Source of the DNA: Fimbriiglobus sp043785105
GTDB taxonomy: Bacteria; Planctomycetota; Planctomycetia; Gemmatales; Gemmataceae
Length of the DNA: 40,596 bases
Direction of reading: 5' to 3'
Assembly: GCA_043785105.1 (NCBI GenBank)
Contig: JAYVXO010000145.1
Location: 1-40,596 of the forward strand
How positions within the stretch are numbered: the stretch's first letter is position 1; each line of letters starts with the position of its first letter. The position numbers and the translations under genes are program-made. The notes under the pieces were generated by a model that saw only the letters and a list, made by a program, of their open reading frames with translations, searched no databases and was not told where the DNA came from. Shown here piece after piece: positions 8,091-20,600 of the stretch.

Positions 8091-8600
8091 ATGCGACGTG
8101 TCGGCAATGTGTTTCTCGCCGCCAATGCGGTTGTCACGGCGGATGTCACGCTCGGGGATTGGGTTAGTCTGTGGTACGGCGCCGTGGTGCGCGGGGATGT
8201 CGCGCCGATCACCATTGGCGAAGGGTCGAACATTCAGGACGGTGCCATCGTGCATTGCGATTACGGCGTGCCGAATGTGATTGAAGCGGGCGTCGTCGTC
8301 GGCCACGCGGCGGTGTTGCACGGCACGCGAGTGGGGGCTGGAACGCTCGTGGGCATTGGTGCCAAGTTGCTTTCCAGTTGTGACATCGGCGAAGAGTGCA
8401 TCATCGCTGCCGGGGCCGTCGTGCCACCGTTCGCGGTGATCCCGCCCCGTTCCGTAGTGATGGGCGTACCAGGGAAAGTCGTGCGGGCCGCAACCGCCGA
8501 AGAAATTGCCAAGACCAAAACCATCGCCGCCCGTTACCGCGAAATGGCCCAACGCTACGCCGCCGGCAACGTGACGTGGCCGTATGGCAAGCCGGAGTGA
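8091..8600 (+). CDS. Gamma carbonic anhydrase family protein
   Basis: This 169-residue left-handed beta-helix protein belongs to the gamma-carbonic-anhydrase / YrdA / PaaY group of hexapeptide-repeat proteins. These are cytoplasmic trimers with a metal site at subunit interfaces. The three metal-ligand histidines are visible at about H55, H72 and H77 ('IVHCDYG', 'VGHAAVLHG'), with the canonical five-residue spacing of the last two. Repeating hexapeptides such as 'VGAGTLVGIGAKLL' and 'IGEECIIAAGAVV' fill the middle, and a C-terminal helix closes the fold. The length is normal. The loop that carries the proton-shuttle acid in archaeal Cam is absent, as in most bacterial members, so carbonic anhydrase activity is uncertain. 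It probably shares a transcript with hemW. Confidence 0.9.
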   Translation: MRRVGNVFLAANAVVTADVTLGDWVSLWYGAVVRGDVAPITIGEGSNIQDGAIVHCDYGVPNVIEAGVVVGHAAVLHGTRVGAGTLVGIGAKLLSSCDIGEECIIAAGAVVPPFAVIPPRSVVMGVPGKVVRAATAEEIAKTKTIAARYREMAQRYAAGNVTWPYGKPE

Positions 8601-8682
8601 ACTTGGATTGTGTTACAACCTTGTTGGGCCATCCCGTTTTTTGAACAGAAGCGGCAAAGTCAGAGGTTTCATCTCCAAAATA

Positions 8683-9852
8683 TTATGGCTTCCTTGGATC
8701 AACTTCCTTCATGAGTTCCTCCACAGCATCGTCGAGGAAGTAATACTGCTCCGGTTTCCCGTCCTTATTTTCACGAACGCTCGTTGTACGAAGGTAGTCT
8801 CCTTTGTAGCGAATGACACCCTTCGCATCGATCAGGTAGAGTGTCGGCCAACTTTGGACGTTCCACTTGGTGACAACTGGGCCATCGACGCCATCCCAGA
8901 CCGATGGCCATGTAATCCCCGCTTTCCCGCCGACCTTCTGGGCTACCTCCCGATCCTTGTCGGCATTCACCCCGAAGATGGCGAACGGTTTGCCTTCGTA
9001 TCGTTTCACCAGAGCCTGCTCCTTCGGCACATCGCCCATACACGGCCCACACCATGTCGCCCAGAAAGCAACTAGCACAACCTTGCCTCGCGTGTCACTC
9101 AATTTGATTGTCTTGTCGGCGAGATCCTGACCCGTCAACTCAGGTGCAATACTCCCAATTCCGAGATTCCTGATTATGAACAACTCCTTGTTCGCCGCAT
9201 CACCTAAGTTTGAAAAGGTGTGCTTCAAGTCGAAGTATTGGTCAACAACTTCTTGCAAAAGTTTCACAGCCTCAGTCTCATATGGCTCCCGCTCTTTCGG
9301 CGAATGCACTGGTCTGCGGTCGGCTTCACTTTGCAAGGACATTGCGAGGCTGTAGCGCGCGTAGCCTTGGACACTGCGGTGAGGGCTTTTCTCAATTGCC
9401 GTCCTTAAGACAGTGTCGATAGCCGGGAAATTGTGCATATGTGACAGTGAGCGGCAAACTCTCGCCATCTGTTCATCCGTGATCCAATTCGCAATGACCA
9501 ACTCGGCGGTTCGATTCGATTCCTCTCGGGATGGGTGACGGCTGACTAGCCATAGATATACATCGAGTACGATTGGGTCTTTTGGGTACTCGCGGGCCAG
9601 TTTCAGCATCTTTTCGCAAGCAGCGTCTGGTGATTTTTCACCGCTGTAGTCCTTCGAGACACGTTTTTTTGCGTCATCCGTCTTGGCTTCTTGATAAGCT
9701 TTGCTGTAGGCTTCACGAGTTTTGGACGCCCATTTCTCAGTCTCGCGGAACTTCTCCTTTGGTGTTGTGGAATCTGGTCCGTCCGCTAGCAACAGAGCTG
9801 GCGTTAAAGCACATAGCAGAAGGAACATGCCGCGGATCAGCGAGAGTTGCAT
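8683..9852 (-). CDS. TlpA-like thioredoxin-fold protein with N-terminal helical domain
   Basis: This 389-residue exported protein has a signal peptide (about residues 1-23, cleavage near LLADG) and an alpha-helical region at about 30-225 with TPR-like spacing. A TlpA/ResA-type thioredoxin domain follows at about 232-385. The redox motif is WCGPC at 267-271, after the strand 'GKVVLVAFWAT', and the cis-proline region reads 'VQSWPTLYLID'. TlpA-like proteins are periplasmic disulfide reductases or oxidoreductases; a C-terminal catalytic domain behind a long helical region is common in planctomycetes. The ATG at 9852 has a GAGG ribosome-binding site 8 bp upstream. It is convergent with the gamma-carbonic-anhydrase-like gene (82-bp gap). 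Its substrate cannot be read from context. Confidence 0.88.
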   Translation of the reverse strand: MQLSLIRGMFLLLCALTPALLLADGPDSTTPKEKFRETEKWASKTREAYSKAYQEAKTDDAKKRVSKDYSGEKSPDAACEKMLKLAREYPKDPIVLDVYLWLVSRHPSREESNRTAELVIANWITDEQMARVCRSLSHMHNFPAIDTVLRTAIEKSPHRSVQGYARYSLAMSLQSEADRRPVHSPKEREPYETEAVKLLQEVVDQYFDLKHTFSNLGDAANKELFIIRNLGIGSIAPELTGQDLADKTIKLSDTRGKVVLVAFWATWCGPCMGDVPKEQALVKRYEGKPFAIFGVNADKDREVAQKVGGKAGITWPSVWDGVDGPVVTKWNVQSWPTLYLIDAKGVIRYKGDYLRTTSVRENKDGKPEQYYFLDDAVEELMKEVDPRKP

Positions 9853-10050
9853 GTCAAGTCCTCATTGTGATGGAAACTGAAGCGAACCTTTGGTCGTAGT
9901 GATTTGAATATCGAAGTTAAACTTTAGACGCCCATCGGATTGAAAGCAACGATTTCCCATTTCAGATTTGACTTGCCTTTGTACAGTTGTGCAGTGAACC
10001 GGACAGACGATACAATCAATCGACATTCAGTCGGGGAAGTATTGACACAC

Positions 10051-11193
10051 TCAGTTCCCAGTTTTGGCTTCTTCGGTGTCGATCAACTCCAGCAATCTCG
10101 TCGCACGATCGCGGTGGGCGGCATCGGGTAGCAGCTTTCGTAGTGATGATCGGGCGTCGTCCCATTGCCGCATTTGCAACTGGCAGATGCCGAGGTTCAT
10201 GAGCGCGGATCGCCCGAGGATGTCGGGGTCGAAGCCTTCGCGGGTGTCGTACTGGTGGGTGCGGCCCATTTCTAGCAAGCGGTTCAATGCGAACGCGGCC
10301 CGTGGGAAATCGTCGGCGGCAAACCGCTCCGTTGCGATGGCCCACAACACCGGCGGCGAGTTCTGGCACCAGCGTTCGGCCCATGTCAGCGATTCCTCAC
10401 GCTTCACAGAACTCCGCGATTGCTCCGGCGAAACCGTCAGCAGATACTCCAGCAACGACCCGATCGCAGCCGGGGGAACGGTGTTGGTCTCGAACATCGT
10501 TCGGACCACATCCGCCGCATCGGCAAGGATTTGATGGCCGGCGGGGTCATTTAGCAGCAACAAGTTTCGACCCAGTTCGATTTGTAAATCCAGTTGTGCC
10601 GGTCGGTCGCGGAGTTCCGCTTCCAGCAGTTGCACGGACCAACGGATTTTGTCGGGCGTCGGGACCGACAAATAAGCGTAGCGGTGAATCGTCACGTCGA
10701 GTTGCTTGATCTCCAGTCCCAATCGTGGCGCTAGTGTCAAAAGTGGCGTGACGAACTTCGGGTGAATGCGGCCTTGGTAACGGATTTCGTCGCGTCGTTG
10801 GAACAAGCGGGGTTGCCAGTTGGCCGTTCCGAACGCGGGTCGGTCGGGACTTAACTCTTGTTGAACCCGGAGTTCGTAGGCGAGCACGTTGGTCTGGGTC
10901 ATCGCTTGCGTTACGGCATCCAGGCCGCGCGGATTGAACGATTCGTCCGGGTTCATCCAAAGTATCCAGTCGTGGGTGGCCGTCTCCAACGCCTTGTTGC
11001 AGGCCGCCGCAAAGTCGTTCGTCCAGGTGAACGGTACGACTTCCGCCCCGTGCTTTTGGGCAATCGCCACGGTCTCGTCGGTCGATCCGGTATCCATGAC
11101 CACGATTTGGGACGTGACCGTTTGCACGGACTGAATGGCGATGGCCAAACACGCCGCGTGATTCCGAGTAATGAAACAAGCCGTGGCGGTCAT
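10051..11193 (-). CDS. Family 2 glycosyltransferase with C-terminal TPR region
   Basis: This 380-residue cytoplasmic protein has an N-terminal GT-A domain of glycosyltransferase family 2. The opening 'MTATACFITRNHAACLAIAI' and the nucleotide-binding 'VVMDTGSTDETVAIAQ' are characteristic, as is 'HDWILWMNPDESF', where MNPDE replaces the usual D-x-D-E-like metal motif. From about residue 185 the protein is helical with TPR-like segments ('ALNRLLEMGRTHQYD', 'LMNLGICQLQMRQWDDARSS'). This layout resembles TPR-containing glycosyltransferases of the SunS type, but the acceptor is unknown. The ATG at 11193 has a strong AGGAG site 8-9 bp upstream; the frame continues to 11259 without support. It is divergent from the giant gene. 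A link, such as glycosylation of that surface protein, is only a positional guess. Confidence 0.88.
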   Translation of the reverse strand: MTATACFITRNHAACLAIAIQSVQTVTSQIVVMDTGSTDETVAIAQKHGAEVVPFTWTNDFAAACNKALETATHDWILWMNPDESFNPRGLDAVTQAMTQTNVLAYELRVQQELSPDRPAFGTANWQPRLFQRRDEIRYQGRIHPKFVTPLLTLAPRLGLEIKQLDVTIHRYAYLSVPTPDKIRWSVQLLEAELRDRPAQLDLQIELGRNLLLLNDPAGHQILADAADVVRTMFETNTVPPAAIGSLLEYLLTVSPEQSRSSVKREESLTWAERWCQNSPPVLWAIATERFAADDFPRAAFALNRLLEMGRTHQYDTREGFDPDILGRSALMNLGICQLQMRQWDDARSSLRKLLPDAAHRDRATRLLELIDTEEAKTGN

Positions 11194-11646
11194 AGCGAAA
11201 CTCCTCCTGACGGTGTGGCCAACATCTCCGAACCGAACTGCGATTGTAGCTTGTTGCACGCGGCCAAAAAGCGTTACGGCATCATACTGGTTGGAGAATC
11301 GGTTTCTTTGTCACGGTCCGGCACGGTTCGGACGGAATTTCCCGGTCAGGGGCTTGGCGTGGATTTGGGAAGCGTGGTAAGGTAGCTGGAAATGAGCCGA
11401 GCCGTTCATTGTAACCTGTTGATAGACGTGACCTTAAAGACCGTGATACCATGCCGCAACGGTTTAACCGCTACAGCATGACTGCCTCGGACGGTGTGCT
11501 TGGGGGACGGGGGATATTTGTGAAAATTACAAAGATAACCACGTGGTAGCCAACTAATTCGGTCGCGGTTCGTCGAATAGCAGGGGACGGTCTACTCCGC
11601 TTTTGTGCTTATTTATTCTTCCCTTTGATCTCTGGGCAGTCTTTCC
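11194..11646. other. Long divergent intergenic region upstream of the giant gene
   Basis: These 453 bp separate the glycosyltransferase gene (minus) from the giant gene (plus) and should hold the promoters for both. I see no convincing ORF, RNA gene or terminator. There is a small palindrome CGGTTTAACCG at 11460-11470 that could be a protein-binding site. The giant gene's start lacks a clear Shine-Dalgarno sequence, which may point to unusual translation initiation or simply a weak site. Confidence 0.4.
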
Positions 11647-14600
11647 ATGTTGAACAAGTCGCTCAATGAATTGTTCGTCCGGTGGACCTATCGCATTCGT
11701 CGCTCGAGCACCACGCCGAACCGACTGAAGCACTTCATTCGACCCCGGTTGGAAGAAGCCGAGGAACGACTGGCGCCCGCAAACCTGATTGCCCCGGTCG
11801 TGGCGAATCCGACTCTTGTCGCACAGTTGACCCGGTCGGACCCCAACCCGACCAACAGCAAGCCCCAGGACTATAGCAACCCCGTCGTTGCCGTGAACCC
11901 AACGAACACGAACCAGCAAGTGATGGTGGCGAACCAACTCGGCGACAACACCGTCAACCCGTACAACCCCAATCAATTGAAGGTCGTCGCGCTGTTTTCA
12001 AGCAATGCTGGTGTCACATGGAATAACGTCCCTGGTTTCGGGACACGATTGCCTGACCCCACAGCAGCGTGGGATACCGGGACGACATTCAGCGATGCCT
12101 CGTCCGCATCGGTGACAATGGGTCGTGACGGCGTTTTCTACATCGCCTACCTTCAACACACGGCAGATCGGTCTGCCGGGGCATTGATCGTCGAGAGCTT
12201 CGGCTTTAGTGCAAGCCCTGCGATTCGCCCCGACAAGTTCAACGCGACTCAGACGATTATCCACCGCTGGCAGAATGGCCAAGACCCGGCGTTGAACCCG
12301 GTGATTGCGGTCGATACCAACACGCCGACGCTCACGTCCGGCAGTTTCACGCAAACCGATTCGATGGTGGACCCGGACACGGGCCGCCCGAAGGCCGTCG
12401 TGATCGCCTGGAACACGCGGGGTGTTGCACCGTCGCCGAACGATTTTTTTGCCACGGGTCAGCCCCAGAACGTGTTCAACCCGAACGCGATTTTCGCCTC
12501 GTACTCAATGGATGCGGGCCAAAGTTTTAGTAGCCCGCTGCCCGTGAACGGCCCCAGCTTGCCGGAAGCAGGCGCGTTCGTCAGCCGGATGCTCGCGCCC
12601 CAGTCCGGGTTCATCACCCAAGCCAATACCGGGGGCGCGGCGCCCTCTGTTGCGTTCAGCCCCGGTTCCGGTACGTCGAGGGGCGGGCAGTTGACCTACG
12701 CTTGGGCGGGGACGGACCCTGGTACAGGCAAGACCGTTGGGATCCAGACCGACATTTCTCGCATGGACGGGTCCGGCACTGTTGCGACCGCAACGGCAGG
12801 GTTCACCCAGACGTACCAGTACACCGGTGCGACAACCAAGATCACCGATGCCGTCCTCGACGGACTCGCCGCCGGGGTCGATAAATCGTCAACAACCTCG
12901 TTCCCGATTACTGTCAGTGACCCTTCGGGCACTGGGTTTTCAACCCTCACGGACGTGACCGTTTCGGTTGCGATGGTCCACCCGTTCCTGAACCAAGTCC
13001 AGCTCGATTTGGTTTCTCCGACCGGGAAGTTCATTCGTTTGGTGAACACGCAGACGAATAACGACGGCACCGCGATCACAAACGTGTTCCCGTACAACCC
13101 CGGCTTTTCACCGCCGCCGGCCCAGCCGACGATGCCTCCACAGCCACTTCTGGGACTGGGTCGCTCCAACAACAAGATTGTGGGAACGACGTTTAGCGAT
13201 TACGCACCGCGGCGGATCAACGACCCGCTGAACACGTTCCCTTATGTCGGCACCTACCGCCCCGAGAGCTGGAGTTACAACAACGGGGCCGGCGCGCTCT
13301 CCGTGATGGTGGGTGCCACGGCGACACAGGTGACCGGCAACTGGGAATTGCAGGTTACCGATTTCCGGAACGACCGTCTGACTGCTCCAGCAACCGCGAA
13401 CCAGTTTTTGAACTTCTTCAAGCTCAACATCACGGGCGGTGTTCGTCCGGGGTTTGGTTCGGACAGTCCGATCACGGGTGCGGTTACGGTTCCGGCGGGG
13501 AAAGACTTCTTCACCAACCCGGTGAACGTACTTCCGGTTGCGACAGACGCCAACGGGATCGCGCCGGGCGTTTCGATTGCCTACGACACCAGCATCCAAC
13601 CACTCAACAACGGTGCCGCACCGTTCGACCGTCCGGCTGGGCAGCTTTTTGCAGTCTTTACGCAGCCGGTTTTGAACATTCCCGGCGATGCCATTATCGA
13701 CACTAACATTCGTCTGCGCCAAGGTGTGGTGACGGACGCAGGTGCCGTCACTTGGGCCGGTGCGATTCGGGTCAACAACGACTCCGCATTCGACAACTTC
13801 TCGGAAGGTAACCGTCCCCAATTCCAGCCGACCGTCGCGGTCGATCCCAGCACCGGCACAGTCGGCGTGATGTGGTACGACACGCGAAATGACGCGAACC
13901 TGATTCGGGTCTCGACGTACTTCGCCACGAGTATTGACGGCGGCAATACGTTTACGCCAAGCCCGAATGGCGGGGCAACGACGACTCCTCAAGTGTACCT
14001 CAATTCGTCCCGGAAGGCGATCAACGCGGTCACGTTTTCAGCCGATGGCACGCCGGGCAAAGCCAACAGTCTCGTGACGCTGGAACCGATCCCGACGAAC
14101 AACCCGGTCGTGGGTGGTATTGGCTTGGGGTTGCGTCAATCCCTCGTGGCCATTGCGCCGGGCAAGTTTGCGTCGTACTGGACGGGGAACCCCAACTACA
14201 ACGGGAGCAGTGTCTTCCGTAACCAGATCATCACGCCCGCTGGCCCGCGGGTCGTCAGTGGGACGATGGGGCCAGTTACGTTCAATACCGTCAACAGTAT
14301 CGTCGTAGCTTTCGATCGACCAATCGAAGCCTCAACGTTTACAGCCAGTGACGTGGAGATTCGATTCCGCAATGCGCAAAACGCGATCTCAGTCCCGGCG
14401 ACTGTCTTGGTTGCTGGCACGGATTACGCCAACCCGATTCCGCTGGATCTCAACGGCCTTGGTGCCGCATCGCGATTCCGAATTACACTGCTCACCCCTC
14501 AGACCGCGATCGGAAGTTACAGCTACACGATTGGTTCCGACATCCGTGACACGATCCGTCGATTGGATAACGCCAATCCGGTATTAGTCAACGGTGCGGT

Positions 14601-17600
14601 TCTCCCGAGGTCTAACTCGACTGACACGCCGAAGGGGATCACGTCGGGGGTCACGAATACGACGCCGCCGTTCGTGCCGCTCATTAATTCACGAACCACG
14701 ACATCGAGCATATTCGTCCCGATCCAAACGGGTCCGAACCAGTTCGTCGGGTCCGTCAGTGTGACTTACGACATCACAGGTAACATCGTACCGCCTCCCG
14801 CTTTCAGGCCGTCTTCAGTGACCTTGAGTTCGCCCGATGGCACCGTGATTGCATTGCCGATTGTGTTGAATGCGGGTGGATTCACTTTCACAACTGCAGC
14901 ATTCAACGGCGTGCCACTGACGGGTACTTGGGTACTCTCGATCGTCATGAACACTGTGAACAATACTGGGAATCTGAACAGTTGGAGCTTGCTCCTGACG
15001 CCGGCGAAGCAGGCCTTCCCGACGATCGGTGGCAACTTGATGGACCAGAACGAGTCGGGTACGGCGGGCGATACTGGTGCTGATCCGGACGTGTTCGCGG
15101 CTCCGGCTCCGGACCGCAAACGGGGGAACACGACGCCGTTCACGTTCCCGTATGACTCCCTGACGCTCCCGCTGATTGTTCCCGGACCGCAGTTCATTTC
15201 CTCGTCGGTCGTGGGGCAACCGGCGTCCAGCGATAACTTGGTGTTGAACAGTTCGACCAATTCGATTGATGTCACGTTCGATCGGCCGATGGCCGCTGCC
15301 ACGTTTGAATCGGATGGCCGCGACATCATTCGCATCACCGGGCCGGTCGGGGTCATTTTCGACAAGTTGGAGTGGGATACGACCTTCCCCGGCAAGCCGT
15401 ACCCCTTGTCGGTGGTTCCGCAGTCCCCGACGACTTTCCGGGTCTTCTTCCCGCGTCAAGTGTTGAGCGGTGCGTACTCGATCGAAATCGGTTCCAAGAT
15501 TGCCGCCGCGAGTGGACCAACGACCGACTTCATCGACACCAACCAAAACGCGGGGTACGCGATCTTGCGTGGCACCGGCGACCCGATCACCGGGTCGTTC
15601 GTCAGCGATACGTACAACACGCCACCCGGAACAGTTCAGATTCGGGCGGGTCAAAGCGTGTCGATGCCGCTTGACATTCAAGACCTGTTCACGGTCACGC
15701 AAAATCTGGCGAACCGGATCAAGTTGAATCTCGACATCACCTTCCCGAATGACCCCGCGTTGTCAGCAGACTTGATCGCGCCGGACGGTACGACGGTTCG
15801 GTTGTTCTCCGGCGTCGGTGGGAACGGACCAGGGCCGTTTGCGAACTTCAGCAACACGTCGTTCAACGACGGTGGCGGCACGGCGATTCAATCCGGCACC
15901 GCGCCGTTCAGTAGCGGTCCGTACACCTCGCAATTCCCACTGAGTACCCTGAGCGGCAGCGTGTCTCGGAAACTGGATGCGTTCGGCGTTTCGATCCCGT
16001 GGCAGTTGAAGATCACCAACAACGGACCGTTGATGGGCTTCATCAATCGCTACTCGCTCACGTTGCCCCACGTTTTGTCGGGCACAGGTCTCGGCGAACC
16101 AGTCGATGACCGCTTCGTGGTCGGGTTCCGCATCTTCAACCAAGATGCCACGAACCCGCTGACGAAACAGGTTTGGAGTCCGGTCGGGCCAGCCCCCTTA
16201 AATAATCAAGCCAACAACAGCCGGATCACGGGCCTCGCCGTCGATCCTTCCGACGCGAGTGGAAACACCGTTTACGTCGGCGGAGCGAGCGGCGGCATCT
16301 GGAAGAGTTCCAACTTCCTGACGACGGATACGAACGGTCCGAACTGGGAACCCCTCACCGATTTCGGTGCGGCCAACGGCCTGAACACGGGATCAATTGC
16401 TGTGTTCGGTCGCAACAACGATCCGAGCCAATCCATCATCTTTGCCCTCACGGGTGAAGGCGACACCGGCACACCCGGCGTGGGCGTTCTTCGGTCGATG
16501 GACGGCGGCAAGACGTGGGTGATCCTGGACAGCACCACCAACTCCGACGCCACGGGCAAGATTTTGCCGGTCGATTCCAACCTCCGGGACCGGACGTTCT
16601 TCAACTCGACCGGGTTTAAGATTCTGGTCGATCCGACCCTGACGCCGACGGGGGATGTGATCACCTACATCGCTACCAGCGGCAATAACGGTGGCGTCTG
16701 GCGGAGTATCGACACCGGCAAGCACTGGGCACGGATTCGCGCGGGTAATGCCGACGACATTGTTCTTTCCGCCGGTAGCCGTTCGACAAGTGGCATCTCT
16801 AGCGGTGCGCTGGAGTTCTTATACGCTGCGTTCCGTGGCGAAGGGGTCTTTACGACCTCGCAAGCCACCAGTGCCGTCTCGATGCAGAATACGTTCACCC
16901 AACAAGGCAACCAGTTAATCCGGGATTTCTCTAAATCGCCTACGCCTGAAGTTTTAGTTGACCCAGCACGCGGGACGCCGAACGGGGCCAAAGGTCGGAT
17001 TGTCATTGCCGGCCCTGCCGTGACGGGGGACGTGGTGTTGGACAACTACTACCAAGGCTGGTTGTATGCCCTTGTTTCGGGAACTGACGGTAAGCAAGAT
17101 GGGTTCTATTCGACAAAAGACTTTGGGCGAGACTGGACCAAGGTTCATTTGCCAATCTACATCCCGCCAAATACGGTCGGGGAGGGTTATCCATCGAATG
17201 ACGAAACCAAGCCCGACATTGACCTGTTCAACGCAGGAATTGGCGCGGGGGGGCAAGGGAATTACGACATTGCGATCACTGTGGACCCGAACAACCCGCA
17301 AATCGTTTACCTCGCGGGGCTGGGGGCTGGAAACGGGAGCCAACCGCAACCGGCTGGTGGGTTAATTCGTGTTGATATGTCAAAGGTTTACGACTCGCAG
17401 GCGTTGATATTCTACGACAACAATTCCGCCGACCCCGCTGTGAATGCACCTGGGACGACTCAGATCAACACAGTTGGTGGTGCGATCTATCGGGACCTTG
17501 TCAATTTGGGACCATTGGGCGGGTTCCCCCTGAACACCCCGACCGGTGTAGCGCTGTTCAACATGACGAATCTGTACCGCGACCCGCTGAACCCGTTCAC

Positions 17601-20600
17601 GACGGACGCGACGGTGTTGGTTTACAACACCCAGCGGTTCACGAACACAGGTGCGGGCGCGAGTTACATCCCGTTTGCAGGCTTTACGTCAACGGCGGAT
17701 GTCCACCGCATGGTAGCGATTAAGGATCAACTCACGGGCAAGACCCGGCTGATCGCAACCGGCGATCAACAAGTAGCGACGGGCGTTGACGACGGAGCTG
17801 GCAACTTGGTGTTCGGGATTGGTAACGCCAAGGCCGTGACCGGAACACGCAACGGCAATCTACAACTGACGCAGTTTTACTCCGGGGCTGTTCAACCGAG
17901 CCAGTTGGCCGTGGACATTTCCCAAGCCGTGTTCTACGGCATGGCACAGGATAACGGCTTCCCGGTATCCGGGCCGAACGCCCTCCGCGGTGGTGACTTG
18001 AACTGGACGGGTGTTGTGGGTGATGGTTCCCAAGTGGTGACCGATCAAACCGGATCGGGAACCGCGTACCAGTTCCGCTGGCCGTGTTGCCAAAACGATG
18101 GCGTGGACGCGACCGGCTTCTTCCGGGTGATTGCACCGGGAACTGGGCCGAGTGGCGTGAGTCGCACGAACGGCTTGCTCCAAGCGGGCGACGACCCAGG
18201 CAATAACAAAGGTCAATGGCCGCTCATTGCCAACATCGGCTATTTTGCCGTGAACCCGATTGATCCGAACGGCGTTGTGATTGTTTCCCAAGTGGGGCGT
18301 ATCTTCCGGACGACTAACCAAGCTAAGAACTGGCAGCCCATTGGCGAGCCGACGAACGCGCCGGGCGATGTCCAAAGCGTTTACTCCCGCGCCGTGGCGT
18401 TTGGTTCACCGGACCCGGCCAACCCTGGGTTGCTCAACAACTTCATCTACGCCGGCAACGACGCCGGACAGGTGTTCGTCACCTACACCGGCGGGGCACC
18501 GTGGACGAACATCTCGAACGGCATCGCCGGCAGCGGTCGGGTCATGCAGATCGTACCGGACCCGAGTCGCGGTAGCCGTGCGGCGTATGCCGTGACGACG
18601 GGTGGGGTGTTCTTCATCGCCGACTCGAAGGCACCGGGTGCGACGTGGGTGAACATCTCCGGGACGGGGACAACAGGCATCTTTGGGCTTCGCAAGAAAA
18701 TCTTCGGCGATGTGAACGATAAGACCACGAACGCAAGCCCGAACAACGCTGTGCTCGCACTGCGGAGCATTAACGCGATCACCGCCGACTGGCGGTATGC
18801 GATTCCGGTTGATCCGGCGAACCCGGCGGCGGGTAACTTCCCGATTCTGTACGTGGCCGGTGAAGGCGGCGTCTTCCGCTCGCTCGACCAAGGTAAAACC
18901 TGGAAATCCTTCCCCGGTTCCTCGACACTCCTCGACCCGACGACGGGTAACCCGCTCCTCGATCCGCTCACCGGACTGGCTCTGACGGTTCCCGAAGGCG
19001 GGTTCTTACCGAGCGGCAGCATCCAGGATCTTGACTTGGCCCTCGGTAACATCGACCCGTTGACCGGCTTCCCGAAACAGAACTCGGGCGGCTTCAACAT
19101 GCTGGTGGCCAGCACGTTCGGGCGGGGTTCTTTCGCCATTCGCCTGGACGACCCGCTGCCGCAGTACAACGTGTTGTTCCAGTCCGGTCCTCGGGTGGTG
19201 GGGTTGGTGGCAAGCTCGCCATCGTCCATCCGAGTCCGATTCGATGCACCAGTTGATCCGGCCACGTTCGACCTCACCGACATCGTTGTGAAGGACTCGA
19301 CCGGCACGATCATTCCGGTGGCCAGTATCACGCCGATCGGCAATCCTGGTAATGGGGCGTCCGATCAGCGGAATCTGTTCCAGATCAACTTCGTCTCGCC
19401 ACAACCGGCTGGCGTCTACAACGTCGTCATCGGGCCGAACATCTTCGACTTCGCCGGTTTTGGAATGAACCAAGACGGGGATAAGATTAACGGCGAAACG
19501 GCGATCAACACCTTTACGGGGCAGGCCCAAGACGCCTACGTCGGGCCGTTCACGATCACCGCGAACCCGCAGCACGGCAACTTGTTCCTCGACTTGCCAG
19601 CCCTCGCCCGTGCCGGTGACCCGGTCCCGGTCGTGGTGAGTGCGGTGGGGATCGACGGCAACATCCAGACGGGGTTCAATGGCGTCGTGACGTTCAGTAC
19701 GACGGACGGCCTCATTAGCATCGGCGCCGGGTTGCCGAACAACTACCAGTTCACGGCATTGGATAACGGTACCCATACCTTCACGGTCACGTTCAAGACG
19801 GCGAATTTCTTGTCCGCCGCCAAGACGCCGACGTTCTTGACCGTGACCGATACCACAGCGGCCTCGGGTACGACGCCGTTCGGACCGTCTACCGGGTCGA
19901 TCATCATTCGTGGTGGTGCGGCCACGAAGTTTGCGATCTCGAACACGCCGGTCGCGGTCGTTGCCGGGACCAACAGTAGCGTCACGGTCACGGCGGTCGA
20001 TCAGTTCGGCAACGTGGCGGACGGCTACACCGATGCGGTCACATTCAGCAGCACGGACCCACTGGTCTCCGTTGGGGTCGGAAAAGGGCTGCCCGCGAAT
20101 TACGCCTTCACGGCGGCGGAATTCGGCTCGCACACCTTCACCAACGAAGTCACTCTGAAGACGGCGACCAGCGACGTGATCCTCGGGACCGGGCCAGTCC
20201 AGACGTTGACCGTTGTTGACGTGCTCTCCGGGTTGCTGATGGGGGTCTCGAAACCCGGCATCATTGTGCTGCCAGCGGTTGCCGCCTCGTATGCCGTCGA
20301 TAAACACCCCGTCACCACAGTCGCTGGCACGGACAACGATTTCCGCGTGATCGTGAAGGATGCCTTCGGGAACACCGCAACGAGTTATGCGGGTACGGTC
20401 CACTTCACATCAACCGATATCCTGGTGCTGAGCGGGAACGGCTTACCGCTCGATTACCAGTTCAACAAATCGGTGGACAAGGGTATCCACACGTTCTTAC
20501 TGGGTGCCGCACTCAAGACCGCAGGTACGCAGTCGATCACGGCGACCGACACGGTCGCAGTGCCCACAATCACGGGTAGCCAAATCGGGATCACCGTTAC

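Noticed and set aside
19006..20403. 465-residue open frame antisense to the giant gene
   Set aside because: Composition is dominated by Arg, Asp, Val and Gly as expected for the reverse of a GC-rich gene; no domain or ribosome-binding site; it lies fully within a well-supported gene.
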